The notes: generated by a model from the letters alone, not told the origin. Counted from the stretch's first letter, positions 43,609-53,057 are shown. The stretch: DNA of 64,000 bases from CBFDBF01 sp050293315 (GCA_050293315.1 JBNKMS010000007.1:22592-86591); one strand, 5' to 3'. Translations and numbers: made by a program.

Positions 43609-44880
43609 ATGAAGCGTACAAAACGCATTATCATCAGCGATATCCACATGGGAACGGTGGAGAGCGTTCAGGGAGATAACCCCTACGGTTGGTTTCTCCA
43701 GGACCGTGCCGCACTTCTCACCGAGTTTCTTAATGAACTGAGACAGGATCTGTCCCTGGCAGAGCTCATCATCGCCGGCGACCTGTTCGACGAGTGGGTC
43801 GTGCCCTACGATGTCAGCCCCACCCCGGAGGATAAGACAAAATTCGCCAACCAATTCGACAAGATCGCCAAGGCGGGGCAAAACGTCCAGGTCATCACCG
43901 CGCTCTCCAATCTGGCCGCTACCGATGGCGTTACCGTATCCTATGTACCCGGCAATCATGACATGCTGATGGAGAGCGGGATCATCGATGGACTGGTCAA
44001 GCAGATCCACCCCTACATTCAGTCGCCCGGACAGGGTGTCTACAAAAGCGACAACCTGGTAGTTGAACACGGCTCCCTCTATTGTCTCTTTAACGGACCG
44101 GACAGTTACAGCAACCCGGGCCACTCTCTCCCCCTCGGTTTTTTTGTGGCCCGCAGTCAGGCGGAGGGTGTCACCACAGGCCACCCAGTCACCAAGGCCA
44201 AGTACATCGAAGTGGTACTCGATGCCATACGGAAAATGATCGAGGGTGATCCGATGGCCGAAGCGATCTTTGACTCAATCGTCAAAGAGATCCAGGCCCC
44301 AACCGACAAGATAGAGATGAATGGGATCGACAACTACCCCGGAGAGATCACAACCGAAAAAGCGGGAGAGATATTCAAGGACATCTTCCAGCAGTGGGAC
44401 AATGAGATGCCGAACAATGTGCCGGCATCTATCGCAGCACTGGGCGAGACCGGCACCCTCTTCCCGGCTGTTCTATTGAAATTTATCCTTGAGCATCACA
44501 GCGATGAGAATATAGTCGTACTGGGACACACCCACGAATGGGAGATTAGAGGCGTTGAGCTCTCCGCCAAGACAGCGGAGGAGATCGCAGAGTGCATCCC
44601 CAGGATTGATGCGGCTGTTAAAGCGGGTGATACCAAACAGGCGCTGAATATTATTAATGAGATCGGCGATCCCGGCCCGGACAAGGCGTCAGATTTTATC
44701 TATGCCAACTCCGGCACCTGGATCGACGGAGACAGCGGTGTGGCCGGGCAGGAGAAGCCCCCGGCCACATATGTTGTAGTAGATAAACAGGAAGACAGGA
44801 CCAACGTACAGATATATGCCTACAAAGGAGGAGGCATGGAACAGAGTGAGCTGCTGGGAGAGAGATTTCTTGCCAGATAG
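43609..44880 (+). CDS. Calcineurin-like metallophosphoesterase
   Basis: 423 aa, AAGGAG before ATG. All five metal motifs visible: ISDIHMG, AGDLFDEW, PGNHDML, VEHGS and LGHTHEW. Resembles the LpxH/UDP-diacylglucosamine diphosphatase branch but is much longer than LpxH (about 240 aa), with an insert at about 190-290. Substrate unknown. Soluble, no signal peptide. Confidence 0.88.
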   Translation: MKRTKRIIISDIHMGTVESVQGDNPYGWFLQDRAALLTEFLNELRQDLSLAELIIAGDLFDEWVVPYDVSPTPEDKTKFANQFDKIAKAGQNVQVITALSNLAATDGVTVSYVPGNHDMLMESGIIDGLVKQIHPYIQSPGQGVYKSDNLVVEHGSLYCLFNGPDSYSNPGHSLPLGFFVARSQAEGVTTGHPVTKAKYIEVVLDAIRKMIEGDPMAEAIFDSIVKEIQAPTDKIEMNGIDNYPGEITTEKAGEIFKDIFQQWDNEMPNNVPASIAALGETGTLFPAVLLKFILEHHSDENIVVLGHTHEWEIRGVELSAKTAEEIAECIPRIDAAVKAGDTKQALNIINEIGDPGPDKASDFIYANSGTWIDGDSGVAGQEKPPATYVVVDKQEDRTNVQIYAYKGGGMEQSELLGERFLAR

Positions 44881-44912
44881 AGACAAGAACAAACCATTGG
44901 TATATTCAATAA

Positions 44913-45248
44913 ATGCAGATAAGCGTCTTCCAAAGAATTCGGCTGTTACTGGCTGTTTTAGCGCAGATCATCGCTTTGGGGTGGCTAATCATAGCAATGT
45001 ATTTTACCGGCAGATATTACATTGAAACAGGGAACCCATTAAGACATGAACTAATAATTGGCATATGGCTGGGGTTTCTTTACGCTGTAGGCTTTAGTAT
45101 AGGCAGCACCTTGCTGGCTGCTACTGTCAAGGGTAACATATCAAAAATAGCTTTCAGGCTGCTTAGTGTTCCAGCACTGATCATGGGATCGACATTTCTG
45201 GTAGTGTATTTTGTAAGCATTGCTTATGATCTGGCATCAAGAACATAA
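44913..45248 (+). CDS. Small membrane protein, unknown
   Basis: 111 aa. Three hydrophobic helices (LLLAVLAQIIALGWLIIAMY, IIGIWLGFLYAVGFSIGSTL, ALIMGSTFLVVYFVSIAYDL). No family recognised. Lies between the metallophosphoesterase and AEC transporter genes, 32 and 34 nt away. Confidence 0.6.
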   Translation: MQISVFQRIRLLLAVLAQIIALGWLIIAMYFTGRYYIETGNPLRHELIIGIWLGFLYAVGFSIGSTLLAATVKGNISKIAFRLLSVPALIMGSTFLVVYFVSIAYDLASRT

Positions 45249-45282
45249 TTATTGAAGCCAGCATATAGCAGTAGCACTTCAT

Positions 45283-46206
45283 ATGTTAAACGCCCTCATC
45301 CCTGTCTTTGCCCTGATCCTGCTTGGCGCAGGACTGAGGTATCTGCAATTCCCCGGTGAGGATTTCTGGAGGGGCGCTGAGCGCATCACCTACTATCTGC
45401 TGTTTCCGTCCCTGTTATTTCTGAAGCTTAGTACGGCTACAGCATGGGGCGTGCAGTTGCATAACATTACGCTTCTGCTGATTGGCATACTCTTACTTGT
45501 GACCATGTTAATCATCATCTGCGGTTATATCTTCAACATATCCGGGGCGACCTTCACCTCCCTGTATCAGGGCGGCATCCGCTTTAATACCTATGTCGGT
45601 CTGGCGGTAGTCAGTGGACTGTGGGGGGACGATGGGCTTGCCATTGCCGCAATGGTAGTTGGGATCATGATCCCTGCAATTAATCTGCTCTGTATCTCTG
45701 TATTCGCATACGTGGGGACTGATGCCAGGAGGAGTATCAGCTCAGTTGTACATATGGTCATTACCAATCCATTGATCCTGGCCTGCGCCACCGGACTACT
45801 GTGGAACAGCCTTGGCTGGGCCCTGCCTGGTGTGGTTATATCTGTGCTGGATCTACTGAGCGCCGCTGCACTACCGCTAGGACTGCTTGCGGTAGGGGCA
45901 GGCGTTCATTTCGGTGCACTACGACACGCCTCGGTACCGCTCATCTTGTCATCTGCCATCAAATTGATTGTGATGCCGGCATTGGCATATGTGCTCTGTC
46001 TGCTAACCGGGCTGGAGGCATCTGTAACAGCAGTGATCGTAATCATCGCCAGCCTCCCTACCGCATCTTCGGCCTATATCCTGGCGCGTGAATTGGGTGG
46101 TGACTCGCAACTCATGGCAGCGATTATTACCGGCCAGACCCTGCTTGCCATGGCCAGCATGCCGATTGCAATATATCTGGTAAGGTTGGCCGGGCCTGTT
46201 GGATAG
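45283..46206 (+). CDS. AEC-family (auxin efflux carrier-like) transporter
   Basis: 307 aa, about ten transmembrane helices in two fivefold repeats. MLNALIPVFALILLGAGLRY, RITYYLLFPSLLFLKL, GIRFNTYVGLAVVSGLWGDD, GLLWNSLG and LPLGLLAVGAGVHF are typical of the family, which exports organic anions and is also called malate permease-like. Substrate unknown. Confidence 0.9.
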   Translation: MLNALIPVFALILLGAGLRYLQFPGEDFWRGAERITYYLLFPSLLFLKLSTATAWGVQLHNITLLLIGILLLVTMLIIICGYIFNISGATFTSLYQGGIRFNTYVGLAVVSGLWGDDGLAIAAMVVGIMIPAINLLCISVFAYVGTDARRSISSVVHMVITNPLILACATGLLWNSLGWALPGVVISVLDLLSAAALPLGLLAVGAGVHFGALRHASVPLILSSAIKLIVMPALAYVLCLLTGLEASVTAVIVIIASLPTASSAYILARELGGDSQLMAAIITGQTLLAMASMPIAIYLVRLAGPVG

Positions 46207-46337
46207 AGCACGATGCCGCAGAGATATTTTTGCAGGAAATAATGGAACTCATCTGTCTATTTGGCATCGAAACAACTTTAGAAGCATCAATTACTGGCTG
46301 TATGTTCCAGGTTTCAATATATATAAGGGGATAATAA

Positions 46338-47390
46338 ATGGCGATTGTGCACAGTGTCACTCTTGGGGAACGAGATATAGCGCAGAGATGGTTAGCACTG
46401 CTTATACTCACGATGGTCACGCTCTTGACCGCGACATCAGGATGGGCCGCTGATCTCCCGGGCTCCAAGGACCATCCACTTATCAAACGCTTCAGCGGCT
46501 CGGAGATTGTGGGCTACGATGTCAAGCGCTTCGACGAATACTCGCTACAGACCTCAACTTACAAACGCTACAACATTGATATAAATAAGCGAGAGTATGC
46601 CAAACCACCGATGCAGCTTGAAGGCGGCGTCACTCGTATCTGGTATGAGGCCGCAAACGATGCGAGTCCTGCCGAACTTGTAGGTAATTATCTCAACGAA
46701 CTTAAGTCCCAGGGTTTCGACATCATCTATGACTCAGCAAAAGACACGGCCGCAGGAAACTGGGCCGGCTTCTTAGGGATGTATAGCAAACTAAAGATCA
46801 GGACCAACCGTAGCAATAACGTCTTTACTGCAGCCGACTATCAAGGTCTACGCGTACTCAGTGCTGTAAAAAAGAGACCTGAGGGTGATGTTTACGTCTC
46901 TCTGACTGCAGTGAAATGGCCTAGAAATGATGCCACCTACAAGGCCAAGCAGGGTGCCTATGCGGCTGTCGATATTATCGAGGTCCGCCCCATGGAACAG
47001 AATATGGTGGTAGTCAAGGCTGACGAGATGTCCAAGGCGATCAGCCTGCACGGAAAGGTCGCCCTGTATGGCATCTTCTTCGACACCGACCAGGCGACAA
47101 TCAAACCCGAGTCCAAGGCCGCGCTGGAGGAGATTGCAAAACTCATGCAACAGGAGCCGAGTCTCAACCTGCATGTGGTCGGCCACACTGATAATACGGG
47201 GACCTTTGAGCACAATCTTGATCTCTCCAAACGACGGGCCGATGCGGTAAAAAATGCGCTTACCAAACAGTTTGGTGTGGCCGCCGGACGACTGACCCCG
47301 AACGGGGTTGCCAGCCTGGCGCCAGTGGCCTCGAATGGCACAGATGCTGGTCGGGCAAAGAACCGAAGAGTTGAACTGGTACCACGCTGA
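46338..47390 (+). CDS. OmpA-family protein with DUF4892-like N-terminal domain
   Basis: 350 aa. AAGGGG before ATG; signal peptide ending TATSGWAAD. Residues about 45-220 look like a DUF4892-type domain (GSKDHPLIKRFSGSEIVGYD). Residues about 235-350 are an OmpA peptidoglycan-binding domain (GIFFDTDQATIKPESKAALE, VVGHTDNTGTFEHNLDLSKR, RRADAV, KNRRVELV). Likely periplasmic or outer-membrane attached. Confidence 0.88.
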   Translation: MAIVHSVTLGERDIAQRWLALLILTMVTLLTATSGWAADLPGSKDHPLIKRFSGSEIVGYDVKRFDEYSLQTSTYKRYNIDINKREYAKPPMQLEGGVTRIWYEAANDASPAELVGNYLNELKSQGFDIIYDSAKDTAAGNWAGFLGMYSKLKIRTNRSNNVFTAADYQGLRVLSAVKKRPEGDVYVSLTAVKWPRNDATYKAKQGAYAAVDIIEVRPMEQNMVVVKADEMSKAISLHGKVALYGIFFDTDQATIKPESKAALEEIAKLMQQEPSLNLHVVGHTDNTGTFEHNLDLSKRRADAVKNALTKQFGVAAGRLTPNGVASLAPVASNGTDAGRAKNRRVELVPR

Positions 47391-47462
47391 TCACCGCCGG
47401 TCCAAAGATCTTATCAAAGTTGTTGCCATTGTATGGTGCAATAAAACAGGGGGAGTAATCAT

Positions 47463-47651
47463 ATGACCCAACACAGATGTGACAGGTGCAGCTTTAGAGC
47501 TAAGGCTGACAGCAGACCAGGATCTATAACCGGCCGGCTGTGGCGCTGGCATATCAACTTCTGCCCTGGATGGAGGCAGCATTTCATCTCTCTTCCGCAG
47601 GAAGAAAAGGCCAGACTTGCAGACAGATACGATTTTAGAAAGTACCAGTAG
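47463..47651 (+). CDS. Small CxxC protein, unknown
   Basis: 62 aa. MTQHRCDRCSFRAKADSRPG, SITGRLWRWHINFCPGWRQH. HRCDRC plus a later Cys and several His could bind one metal ion. An excellent GGGGGAG site 7 nt before the ATG argues for a real gene. Family not named with certainty. Confidence 0.7.
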   Translation: MTQHRCDRCSFRAKADSRPGSITGRLWRWHINFCPGWRQHFISLPQEEKARLADRYDFRKYQ

Positions 47652-47724
47652 TTGGAATCAGACTGTAAATTACCCAACTAAATATAAAGTAAGATATACC
47701 CCTTCTTAAACAATCCTCCAGTGC

Positions 47725-47751
47725 AATCGGGGCCATATCAAGGCCCCGATT
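47725..47751. terminator. Perfect 10-bp stem-loop
   Basis: AATCGGGGCC (47725-47734), 7-nt loop, GGCCCCGATT (47742-47751). No T tract follows on either strand. Sits in the 286-bp gap before the Fe-S membrane gene; the rest of the gap is AT-rich with no gene. Confidence 0.65.
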
Positions 47752-47937
47752 ACCGGCAAGACATATCTAAACAATCACTCCAGATAACGTGAATCTTTAA
47801 GACTTATTTTAAGACAAAGTCTAAGGAATTTAATTCCTTTATTCTGTCGTAGTAATTCGTTAGCATACTGATTGTGTCAAACAGGAACGATATGAATAGT
47901 TCTTGGAAAACGTACCCCTATCCTTGGAGAACAGGAC

Positions 47938-48996
47938 ATGGAAGTTGTTACAAAGCGATCTCGATCATCTACATGTGTTGATGTCGAACCACCTCGTGCA
48001 CTGTGGGCATGGCGCACCATACAGTATGTTCTAATGCTGGCTGGTGTTGCGCTTACACTAACACTCATATATCTACCCCAGGTTGGACTCGACATCTTCT
48101 GGAACGGATTGATCCCTATAGCCCCAGCGCTCATCGTGATCGCCCCTGGCCTATGGCGCAATATCTGTCCCCTGGCCACCCTCTCCCTGCTGCCTAGGAG
48201 GTTCCGTTTCTCTAGACGCGCCATACCGCAACCACGGCAAGCAGCCATACTATTAACCCTAGGCCTTATCGCGCTGTTGTTGATCGTGCCGCTGCGCCAC
48301 CTTTCGCTCAACACCAACGGGCCAATGACCGCATTAATGTTGATCGTTGCATCGTTCTGCGCATTCACACTGGGTATTGCCTATGAGTGGCGGGGTGCAT
48401 GGTGCAATTCACTCTGCCCGATCAACCCAGCTGAGAAGTTATACGGCCTGATGCCTGGTATCACGGTCCCAAATGCACGTTGTGACGACTGTGATAAATG
48501 CTATACGCCGTGTCCTGACTCGACTCTGTCGATGAATCCAATGGTGACAAGACCAAGCCGTATTGAAAAAATGGCTGGTTACATAATGGCAGGTGGATTT
48601 GCCGGGTTCATCTGGGGCTGGTACCAGATACCCGACTACCAAACGGCAGTCACTGCAACAGAGATAGCTGCGGCCTATGCCTGGCCGTTTGGTGGGGCGC
48701 TGGTCTCTTTGATGCTGTTCTTCCTGGCCAGGAAGATCCTCCCTGCGTCGAAGACAAGGCGCAAGCTGATCAAGCTGTTTGCCACCGCAGCTGTCTGTAT
48801 ATATTACTGGTATCGCATACCGCTGCTGGCTGGATTCGGCCCACATCCAGGATCCGGCATGCTATTGGATATACATACCACCTTTCCCAACCTGCCGCTG
48901 GTGTCGCGGATTGTTACAACTGCATTTTTTATCTGGTTTATGCTGATGCGCGACGAGCCGCGTATCAGCTGGATGTCACGCCACAAGAGTGGATAA
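47938..48996 (+). CDS. Polytopic 4Fe-4S membrane protein (NapH/FesM-like)
   Basis: 352 aa. Seven or so helices. WRNICPLATLSLL and WRGAWCNSLCPINPAEKLYG are the CX3CP-type loops of NapH-like proteins; CDDCDKCYTPCPDSTLS is a ferredoxin-type motif. Probably moves electrons between the quinone pool and a periplasmic or cytoplasmic partner. GGAGAACAGGAC precedes the ATG. Confidence 0.82.
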   Translation: MEVVTKRSRSSTCVDVEPPRALWAWRTIQYVLMLAGVALTLTLIYLPQVGLDIFWNGLIPIAPALIVIAPGLWRNICPLATLSLLPRRFRFSRRAIPQPRQAAILLTLGLIALLLIVPLRHLSLNTNGPMTALMLIVASFCAFTLGIAYEWRGAWCNSLCPINPAEKLYGLMPGITVPNARCDDCDKCYTPCPDSTLSMNPMVTRPSRIEKMAGYIMAGGFAGFIWGWYQIPDYQTAVTATEIAAAYAWPFGGALVSLMLFFLARKILPASKTRRKLIKLFATAAVCIYYWYRIPLLAGFGPHPGSGMLLDIHTTFPNLPLVSRIVTTAFFIWFMLMRDEPRISWMSRHKSG

Positions 48997-49080
48997 ACCT
49001 TATAATTTGTCGCTTGACCGCGGAATCCAGGAAGGTAGATACTCTAAACAGTCTGGCAACGGCCCGGGAATGGCAATCCA

Positions 49081-49677
49081 ATGTTTAGAATATCGACGCA
49101 GGCCCCAGATTTTCATCCCAAGCATGAAACTCATAGAGAGACATTTCTAAAGTTTTTCGCCCTGATACTTATTCTCGTCGGCTATTTTGCCTATATGAGC
49201 TGGAAGTATGATGCCTCTACCGGCTTTGCGGTCTCTCTGTTGACCTGGAGCTTTTTCGTCCTCTGCACCCCTGTAGCAGACGGCGGTTTTATACTGGCCT
49301 TTCCGGTCCGCCTGCTGTTTGGTATCAAGATGTCTGTGACGCAGGTAGTACTGTGGTTTGTTGCCATTGGCATAAATCTATATATGCTATCTGCATCTCC
49401 CAGCTCATATGAGCTGACGTTACTGACCAAATTATTGAAGCAGATATTGACCATACCATACCCCTACTGGGGTATCCTGATATTGAGCGCTGCCGGTACG
49501 CTCCTGTCGATATTTTTTGGCGATGAGATGATGGATGTGACCGCACATAAGGATCGCAGGAAGCACCATCGCCATGGACTGAAATACAGGACCGTTCTTG
49601 TTGTGGGGTTAGGGGTGCTAACAGTCGTAGCCTACTACCAACTGCTGGACAGCCTGAACATTACATTACCAAAATGA
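49081..49677 (+). CDS. Membrane protein, unknown
   Basis: 198 aa with five hydrophobic segments (FFALILILVGYFAYMSWKYD, AVSLLTWSFFVLCTPVADGG, VTQVVLWFVAIGINLYML, TVLVVGLGVLTVVAYYQLL). A basic RRKHHRHGLKYR loop near the C-terminus. No firm family. Lies between the Fe-S membrane protein and hemerythrin genes, same strand, suggesting one redox-related group. Confidence 0.7.
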   Translation: MFRISTQAPDFHPKHETHRETFLKFFALILILVGYFAYMSWKYDASTGFAVSLLTWSFFVLCTPVADGGFILAFPVRLLFGIKMSVTQVVLWFVAIGINLYMLSASPSSYELTLLTKLLKQILTIPYPYWGILILSAAGTLLSIFFGDEMMDVTAHKDRRKHHRHGLKYRTVLVVGLGVLTVVAYYQLLDSLNITLPK

Positions 49678-49698
49678 CAGACCTATTGAGGAAGAGCA

Positions 49699-50118
49699 TT
49701 GACACAATCAGACAATAAAACACCACTAATTGACCCGCAGGACCCGCGCTACTGCCTGGGCATAGACTCTATGGATTCAACCCATCAGGAGTTTATGGCC
49801 CTGGTTAATCGACTGGGCTGTGCCGACGATAGCGAGTTCACAGGGTTGTTCCAAGAATTACTCGGGCATACCGAGGCACACTTCACGGCAGAGAACCGGC
49901 TCATGGAAGAGGTGGGGTTCCCGCCTATCCAGATCCACATGGGTGAACATAAACTCGTACTGGAGGAGATGCATCGCATCGGCAGACAGGTTGATGATGG
50001 GTCACTTACCGCTGGGCGCGACTATGTACAGTCACTACCTGGTTGGTTTCAGGAGCATGCGGCCACTATGGATACAGCACTGGCCGAATGTGTAAAAGAG
50101 TTCCAGAACAGGAGATAG
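49699..50118 (+). CDS. Bacteriohemerythrin
   Basis: 139 aa, TTG start after GAGGAAGAG. Di-iron ligands in order: MDSTHQEF, LLGHTEAHFTAENRLM, IQIHMGEHKLVL and WFQEHAATMDTAL give the H/HxxxE/HxxxH/HxxxxD pattern. A single-domain O2-binding protein. It may supply or scavenge O2 near the membrane; in a diazotroph it could support respiratory protection (inference). Confidence 0.9.
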   Translation: MTQSDNKTPLIDPQDPRYCLGIDSMDSTHQEFMALVNRLGCADDSEFTGLFQELLGHTEAHFTAENRLMEEVGFPPIQIHMGEHKLVLEEMHRIGRQVDDGSLTAGRDYVQSLPGWFQEHAATMDTALAECVKEFQNRR

Positions 50119-50177
50119 TTGCAACAGATAAGGTCTAACCATTTTCCACGAACTGACCATATGGACGGGAGGTTGAT

Positions 50178-50321
50178 ATGAACACATATGAATACAAATG
50201 CGTGTTTATTTGGGGTGGAGGAGAAAAGACATCCAGAGTAATGAATGAATATGGAAGTCAGGGTTGGGAACTTGTATGCACATATTGGTGCTGGCACTAC
50301 TTTAAAAAGACGCTCAATTAG
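50178..50321 (+). CDS. DUF4177-like small protein
   Basis: 47 aa: MNTYEYKCVFIWGGGEKTSR, then VMNEYGSQGWELVCTYWCWH and YFKKTLN. NEYGSQGWELV is the DUF4177 signature (LNxxGxxGWELV). GGGAGG precedes the ATG by 5 nt. Function unknown. Confidence 0.82.
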   Translation: MNTYEYKCVFIWGGGEKTSRVMNEYGSQGWELVCTYWCWHYFKKTLN

Positions 50322-50350
50322 ACAACGCCATTATATCCACCAGCAAACGC

Positions 50351-51118
50351 CTACTCCTGGGACTGCCGGTATTGACGGGCAAAGTGGTTGGCGGTGCGCC
50401 CACTACGCACCCCGCGCAGCTGGGCGAACTGCAAGGCGGCACGCTGCAACTGCTCGATGTCACCATTGAACTCAGGCAGGTGGCTCTCCACCATTTGCAG
50501 ATAGGTCTCCTGATTCACCGGATAGAAAGATAGCCAGAGTCCAAAACGGTCCGAGAGAGAGATCTTCTCCTCCAGCGAATCGGTAAGGTGAAGCTCTTCC
50601 CCCACCATCCTACTCTCACGATTCTCCGACATGAACTCAGGCAGCAGGTGACGGCGATTAGAGGTGGCATAGATCAGGATATTCTCAGGAGGGATCTCGA
50701 TGGATCCGTCAAGAACTGTCTTCAGTGCCTTGTATATCCCATCCCCGGTCTCAAAGGTGAAGTCATCACAAAATATTATGAAACGCTGGGGCAGCTCTCT
50801 TAATTCATCCACAATCTCTGGTAGCACTAGCAGGTCCTCCCGCTCCACCTGCACAACCCGCAGACCCTGTTGGTGATACTCGTTCAGGACGGCCTTCACC
50901 AGCGATGACTTACCTGTACCGCGGGCGCCCCACAACAGGACATTATGGGCCGGACGCTGCTCCAGGAACGCAACGGTATTTTGCACCAGGCCCTGCTTCT
51001 GCTCATCAATACCGACAAGCTCTGTGAGCCGGATTGGATCGAGCGTCTTTACCGGTCGTAGGGTTCCGCTCTGGTGTCGCCAGATGGCCGCCTGGGTAGT
51101 GTTCCAATCTATGCTCAT
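50351..51118 (-). CDS. DUF815 AAA+ ATPase
   Basis: 255 aa. Walker A LLWGARGTGKSSLVKAVLNE, Walker B RFIIFCDDFTFE, sensor LIYATSNRRHLLPEF. The N-terminus LTELVGIDEQKQGLVQNTVA is DUF815-specific. Cellular role of the family is not established. Convergent with the preceding small gene. Confidence 0.9.
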   Translation of the reverse strand: MSIDWNTTQAAIWRHQSGTLRPVKTLDPIRLTELVGIDEQKQGLVQNTVAFLEQRPAHNVLLWGARGTGKSSLVKAVLNEYHQQGLRVVQVEREDLLVLPEIVDELRELPQRFIIFCDDFTFETGDGIYKALKTVLDGSIEIPPENILIYATSNRRHLLPEFMSENRESRMVGEELHLTDSLEEKISLSDRFGLWLSFYPVNQETYLQMVESHLPEFNGDIEQLQRAALQFAQLRGVRSGRTANHFARQYRQSQE

Positions 51119-51215
51119 GTCAGTCCCTATGTGCTGAATTTGATTAAAACATTGGACACCCTCACACCCTTGCAGTCAACTCCCCATTGGCGCCTGTTGT
51201 TCATCCATCGAGTAA

Positions 51216-51560
51216 CAAACGCAAAGAACGCCAAGACGCTAAGGCGCAAAGGTATATTAATGCTAACAACATTGCATGTCAGATCCTCGCGCGACAGCGA
51301 TGCTCGGCGGAACACACGGTATTGGGGTGGACGCCCCAAACCCGTTCGACGCAGCCGAGCACCGCAACGATTGAAGGAATAGGCCCAAAGGGGCGCCACA
51401 GGGAAGTGGCGCCTCCATCGCGGGCGAGGGAACGCCCGTCGATGGAGCCCCTGAAATCGTGAGGAGCGCAGGGTACCCGAAGGGCAAGTCGTCGGGCGCG
51501 TTTTTCTTTCGTCCCTTTCTTTTACGCGCATAAAAGAAAGGGACTCGCAGCTTTTGCAAT
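51216..51560. repeat. Dispersed repeat block in a 540-bp gene-free gap
   Basis: 51216-51253 carries AACGCAAAGAACGCCAAGA (also seen at 25.95 kb). 51285-51545 is a GC-rich block ending with CCCTTTCTTTTACGCGCA and TAAAAGAAAGGGACTCGC, an inverted repeat of CCCTTTCTTTTA. Such blocks recur widely in gammaproteobacterial genomes and are often mis-called as genes. The remainder of the gap to 51661 shows nothing. Confidence 0.65.
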
Positions 51561-51661
51561 AAAGTGAAAAATGATGTGGACCAAATAAGCTGCGAAACTA
51601 ACTACCGGATATGAAACAGATATCATAACCATACGGCGCAATGCCCGTTGGTTATTGCGCC

Positions 51662-52108
51662 CTACGTCCTATGCCGCAACATCACCAAGTTAGTCTGCTC
51701 CCAACCCTGCCCGGCATAAAATTCCAACGCCGCACCGTTATCCCGGTCCGCCGCCAGCTGCAGACGACTAAGAGCGTTATCCTTGGCCCACTGCTGTAAG
51801 CTATTCAACATGGCGGCACCTACTCCTTTGCCACGATGCGCCTCATCCACCACCACATCCTCGACCAGGCCGACACGCCCACCCTCAGCAGTGGATATAA
51901 GAACCTGCACAGTAGCCATCCCGATAACTCTGTCCTGCCCCTCTGCAACCACACAATGGCCGTCCGGACTATCGAGCAGCAGTTGCAGCCCTCGTTGCTG
52001 TTTTTCTTCGTCCGCAACAAAATCGGTTTCAATTGAAAAGAGCTGTGACAGCAGGCGCGACATTGCAGCGATATCGTCTGCATTCGCGGGACGTATCCGC
52101 ACACTCAT
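51662..52108 (-). CDS. GNAT N-acetyltransferase
   Basis: 148 aa from the ATG 7 nt after GGAGGG (a GTG 6 nt earlier overlaps the draG stop). VGLVEDVVVDEAHRGKGVGA, AMLNSLQQWAKDNALSRLQL and NGAALEFYAGQGWEQTNLVM are the GNAT acetyl-CoA motifs A and B. Substrate unknown. Last gene of nifB-ferredoxin-nifQ-draG, so nif co-expression is likely. Confidence 0.88.
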   Translation of the reverse strand: MSVRIRPANADDIAAMSRLLSQLFSIETDFVADEEKQQRGLQLLLDSPDGHCVVAEGQDRVIGMATVQVLISTAEGGRVGLVEDVVVDEAHRGKGVGAAMLNSLQQWAKDNALSRLQLAADRDNGAALEFYAGQGWEQTNLVMLRHRT

Positions 52109-52110
52109 AT

Positions 52111-53055
52111 TCACACCCTCCGTTCAGCCAACTGCAACAGCTCCAGTGCCTGCTGTTCACAGGCCTTCCTGATATCTGGATTGAGCGCCTTGAGCCACTT
52201 CTTGGGTATGTCATCCACGCCGTAGTAGGCACCGGCGAGCATACCGGCTATAGCACCGGTGGTATCGGCGTCTCCTCCCCTGTTGACCACATCTATCAGG
52301 ACCGCCTCAAATCTGTCGTAGGAAAAGAAGGCCTGAAACACCGCCTTCAAGGTATGTACCATCCAGGCGCTGGGGTTCTCCTCACGCTTGCGGTCGAAGC
52401 GATAGGGTTTGTGCTCCTCGACCAGCGCATCGGCCATCTGTTTCAGCTCGATCCAGCGGGCACCCTGCAGCGCAGCTATGGTCATGCGCAGGACCGTTTC
52501 GGTGCCGGCATCTGCCTGCGGATTGTTGTGGGTGATGTGGGACTGCGTGCGCGACACCTCGATCAGCTCTTCCAGCGGCGCGTTCCAGTATGCTAATGCA
52601 AGCGGCAACGTACGCATGCAGGCGCCGTTACCGGCATCAAACTCATTCTCCGCCACACAGGTCTCACCCGTATTGCGGAAATGGACAATACCGCGTCGTA
52701 CCGTGTTGCCTATATCTACCGGCTTGCTGCGCATCCAGTCGCTAAACGCCTCTGCCGCTGCTTCCGCTACCACACCACCGTTATCTATTATCGATCGGCC
52801 GAGGGCGAGACTCATCTCGGTATCGTCGGTCACGTTGCCCGGTTTCAGGTGCAGCCAGCCACCGCCACAAATCTTGTCATGGATACCGTGTTTATGTTTT
52901 ATCTCGCGCGGGGTAAGAAACTCCGTGGTCGCGCCCAGGGCGTCACCCACCGCCACGCCGAGATAGGCGCCGACAGCACGTCTCTGCAGATCCTGCTGTG
53001 GTATATCTGACAGGGCCAGACCAGCCAGTCCGCGAAAAGGAAACATCGCCCCCAT
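52111..53055 (-). CDS. draG: ADP-ribosyl-[dinitrogen reductase] glycohydrolase
   Basis: 314 aa (ATG at 53046 is an alternative start). LQRRAVGAYLGVAVGDALGA, TEFLTPREIKHKHG, GNVTDDTEMSLALGRSII (metal-binding TDDTE), GACMRTLPLALAYWN and NRGGDADTTGAIAGMLAGAY (second metal site) mark DraG. It removes ADP-ribose from NifH, reversing DraT. It lies in the nifB operon 2 nt after nifQ. Confidence 0.95.
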   Translation of the reverse strand: MGAMFPFRGLAGLALSDIPQQDLQRRAVGAYLGVAVGDALGATTEFLTPREIKHKHGIHDKICGGGWLHLKPGNVTDDTEMSLALGRSIIDNGGVVAEAAAEAFSDWMRSKPVDIGNTVRRGIVHFRNTGETCVAENEFDAGNGACMRTLPLALAYWNAPLEELIEVSRTQSHITHNNPQADAGTETVLRMTIAALQGARWIELKQMADALVEEHKPYRFDRKREENPSAWMVHTLKAVFQAFFSYDRFEAVLIDVVNRGGDADTTGAIAGMLAGAYYGVDDIPKKWLKALNPDIRKACEQQALELLQLAERRV

Positions 53056-53057
53056 AT

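Noticed and set aside
51187..51559. Overlapping reading frames on both strands in the 51.2-51.56 kb gap
   Set aside because: They lie in a dispersed GC-rich repeat block known to create spurious genes, and have no ribosome sites.
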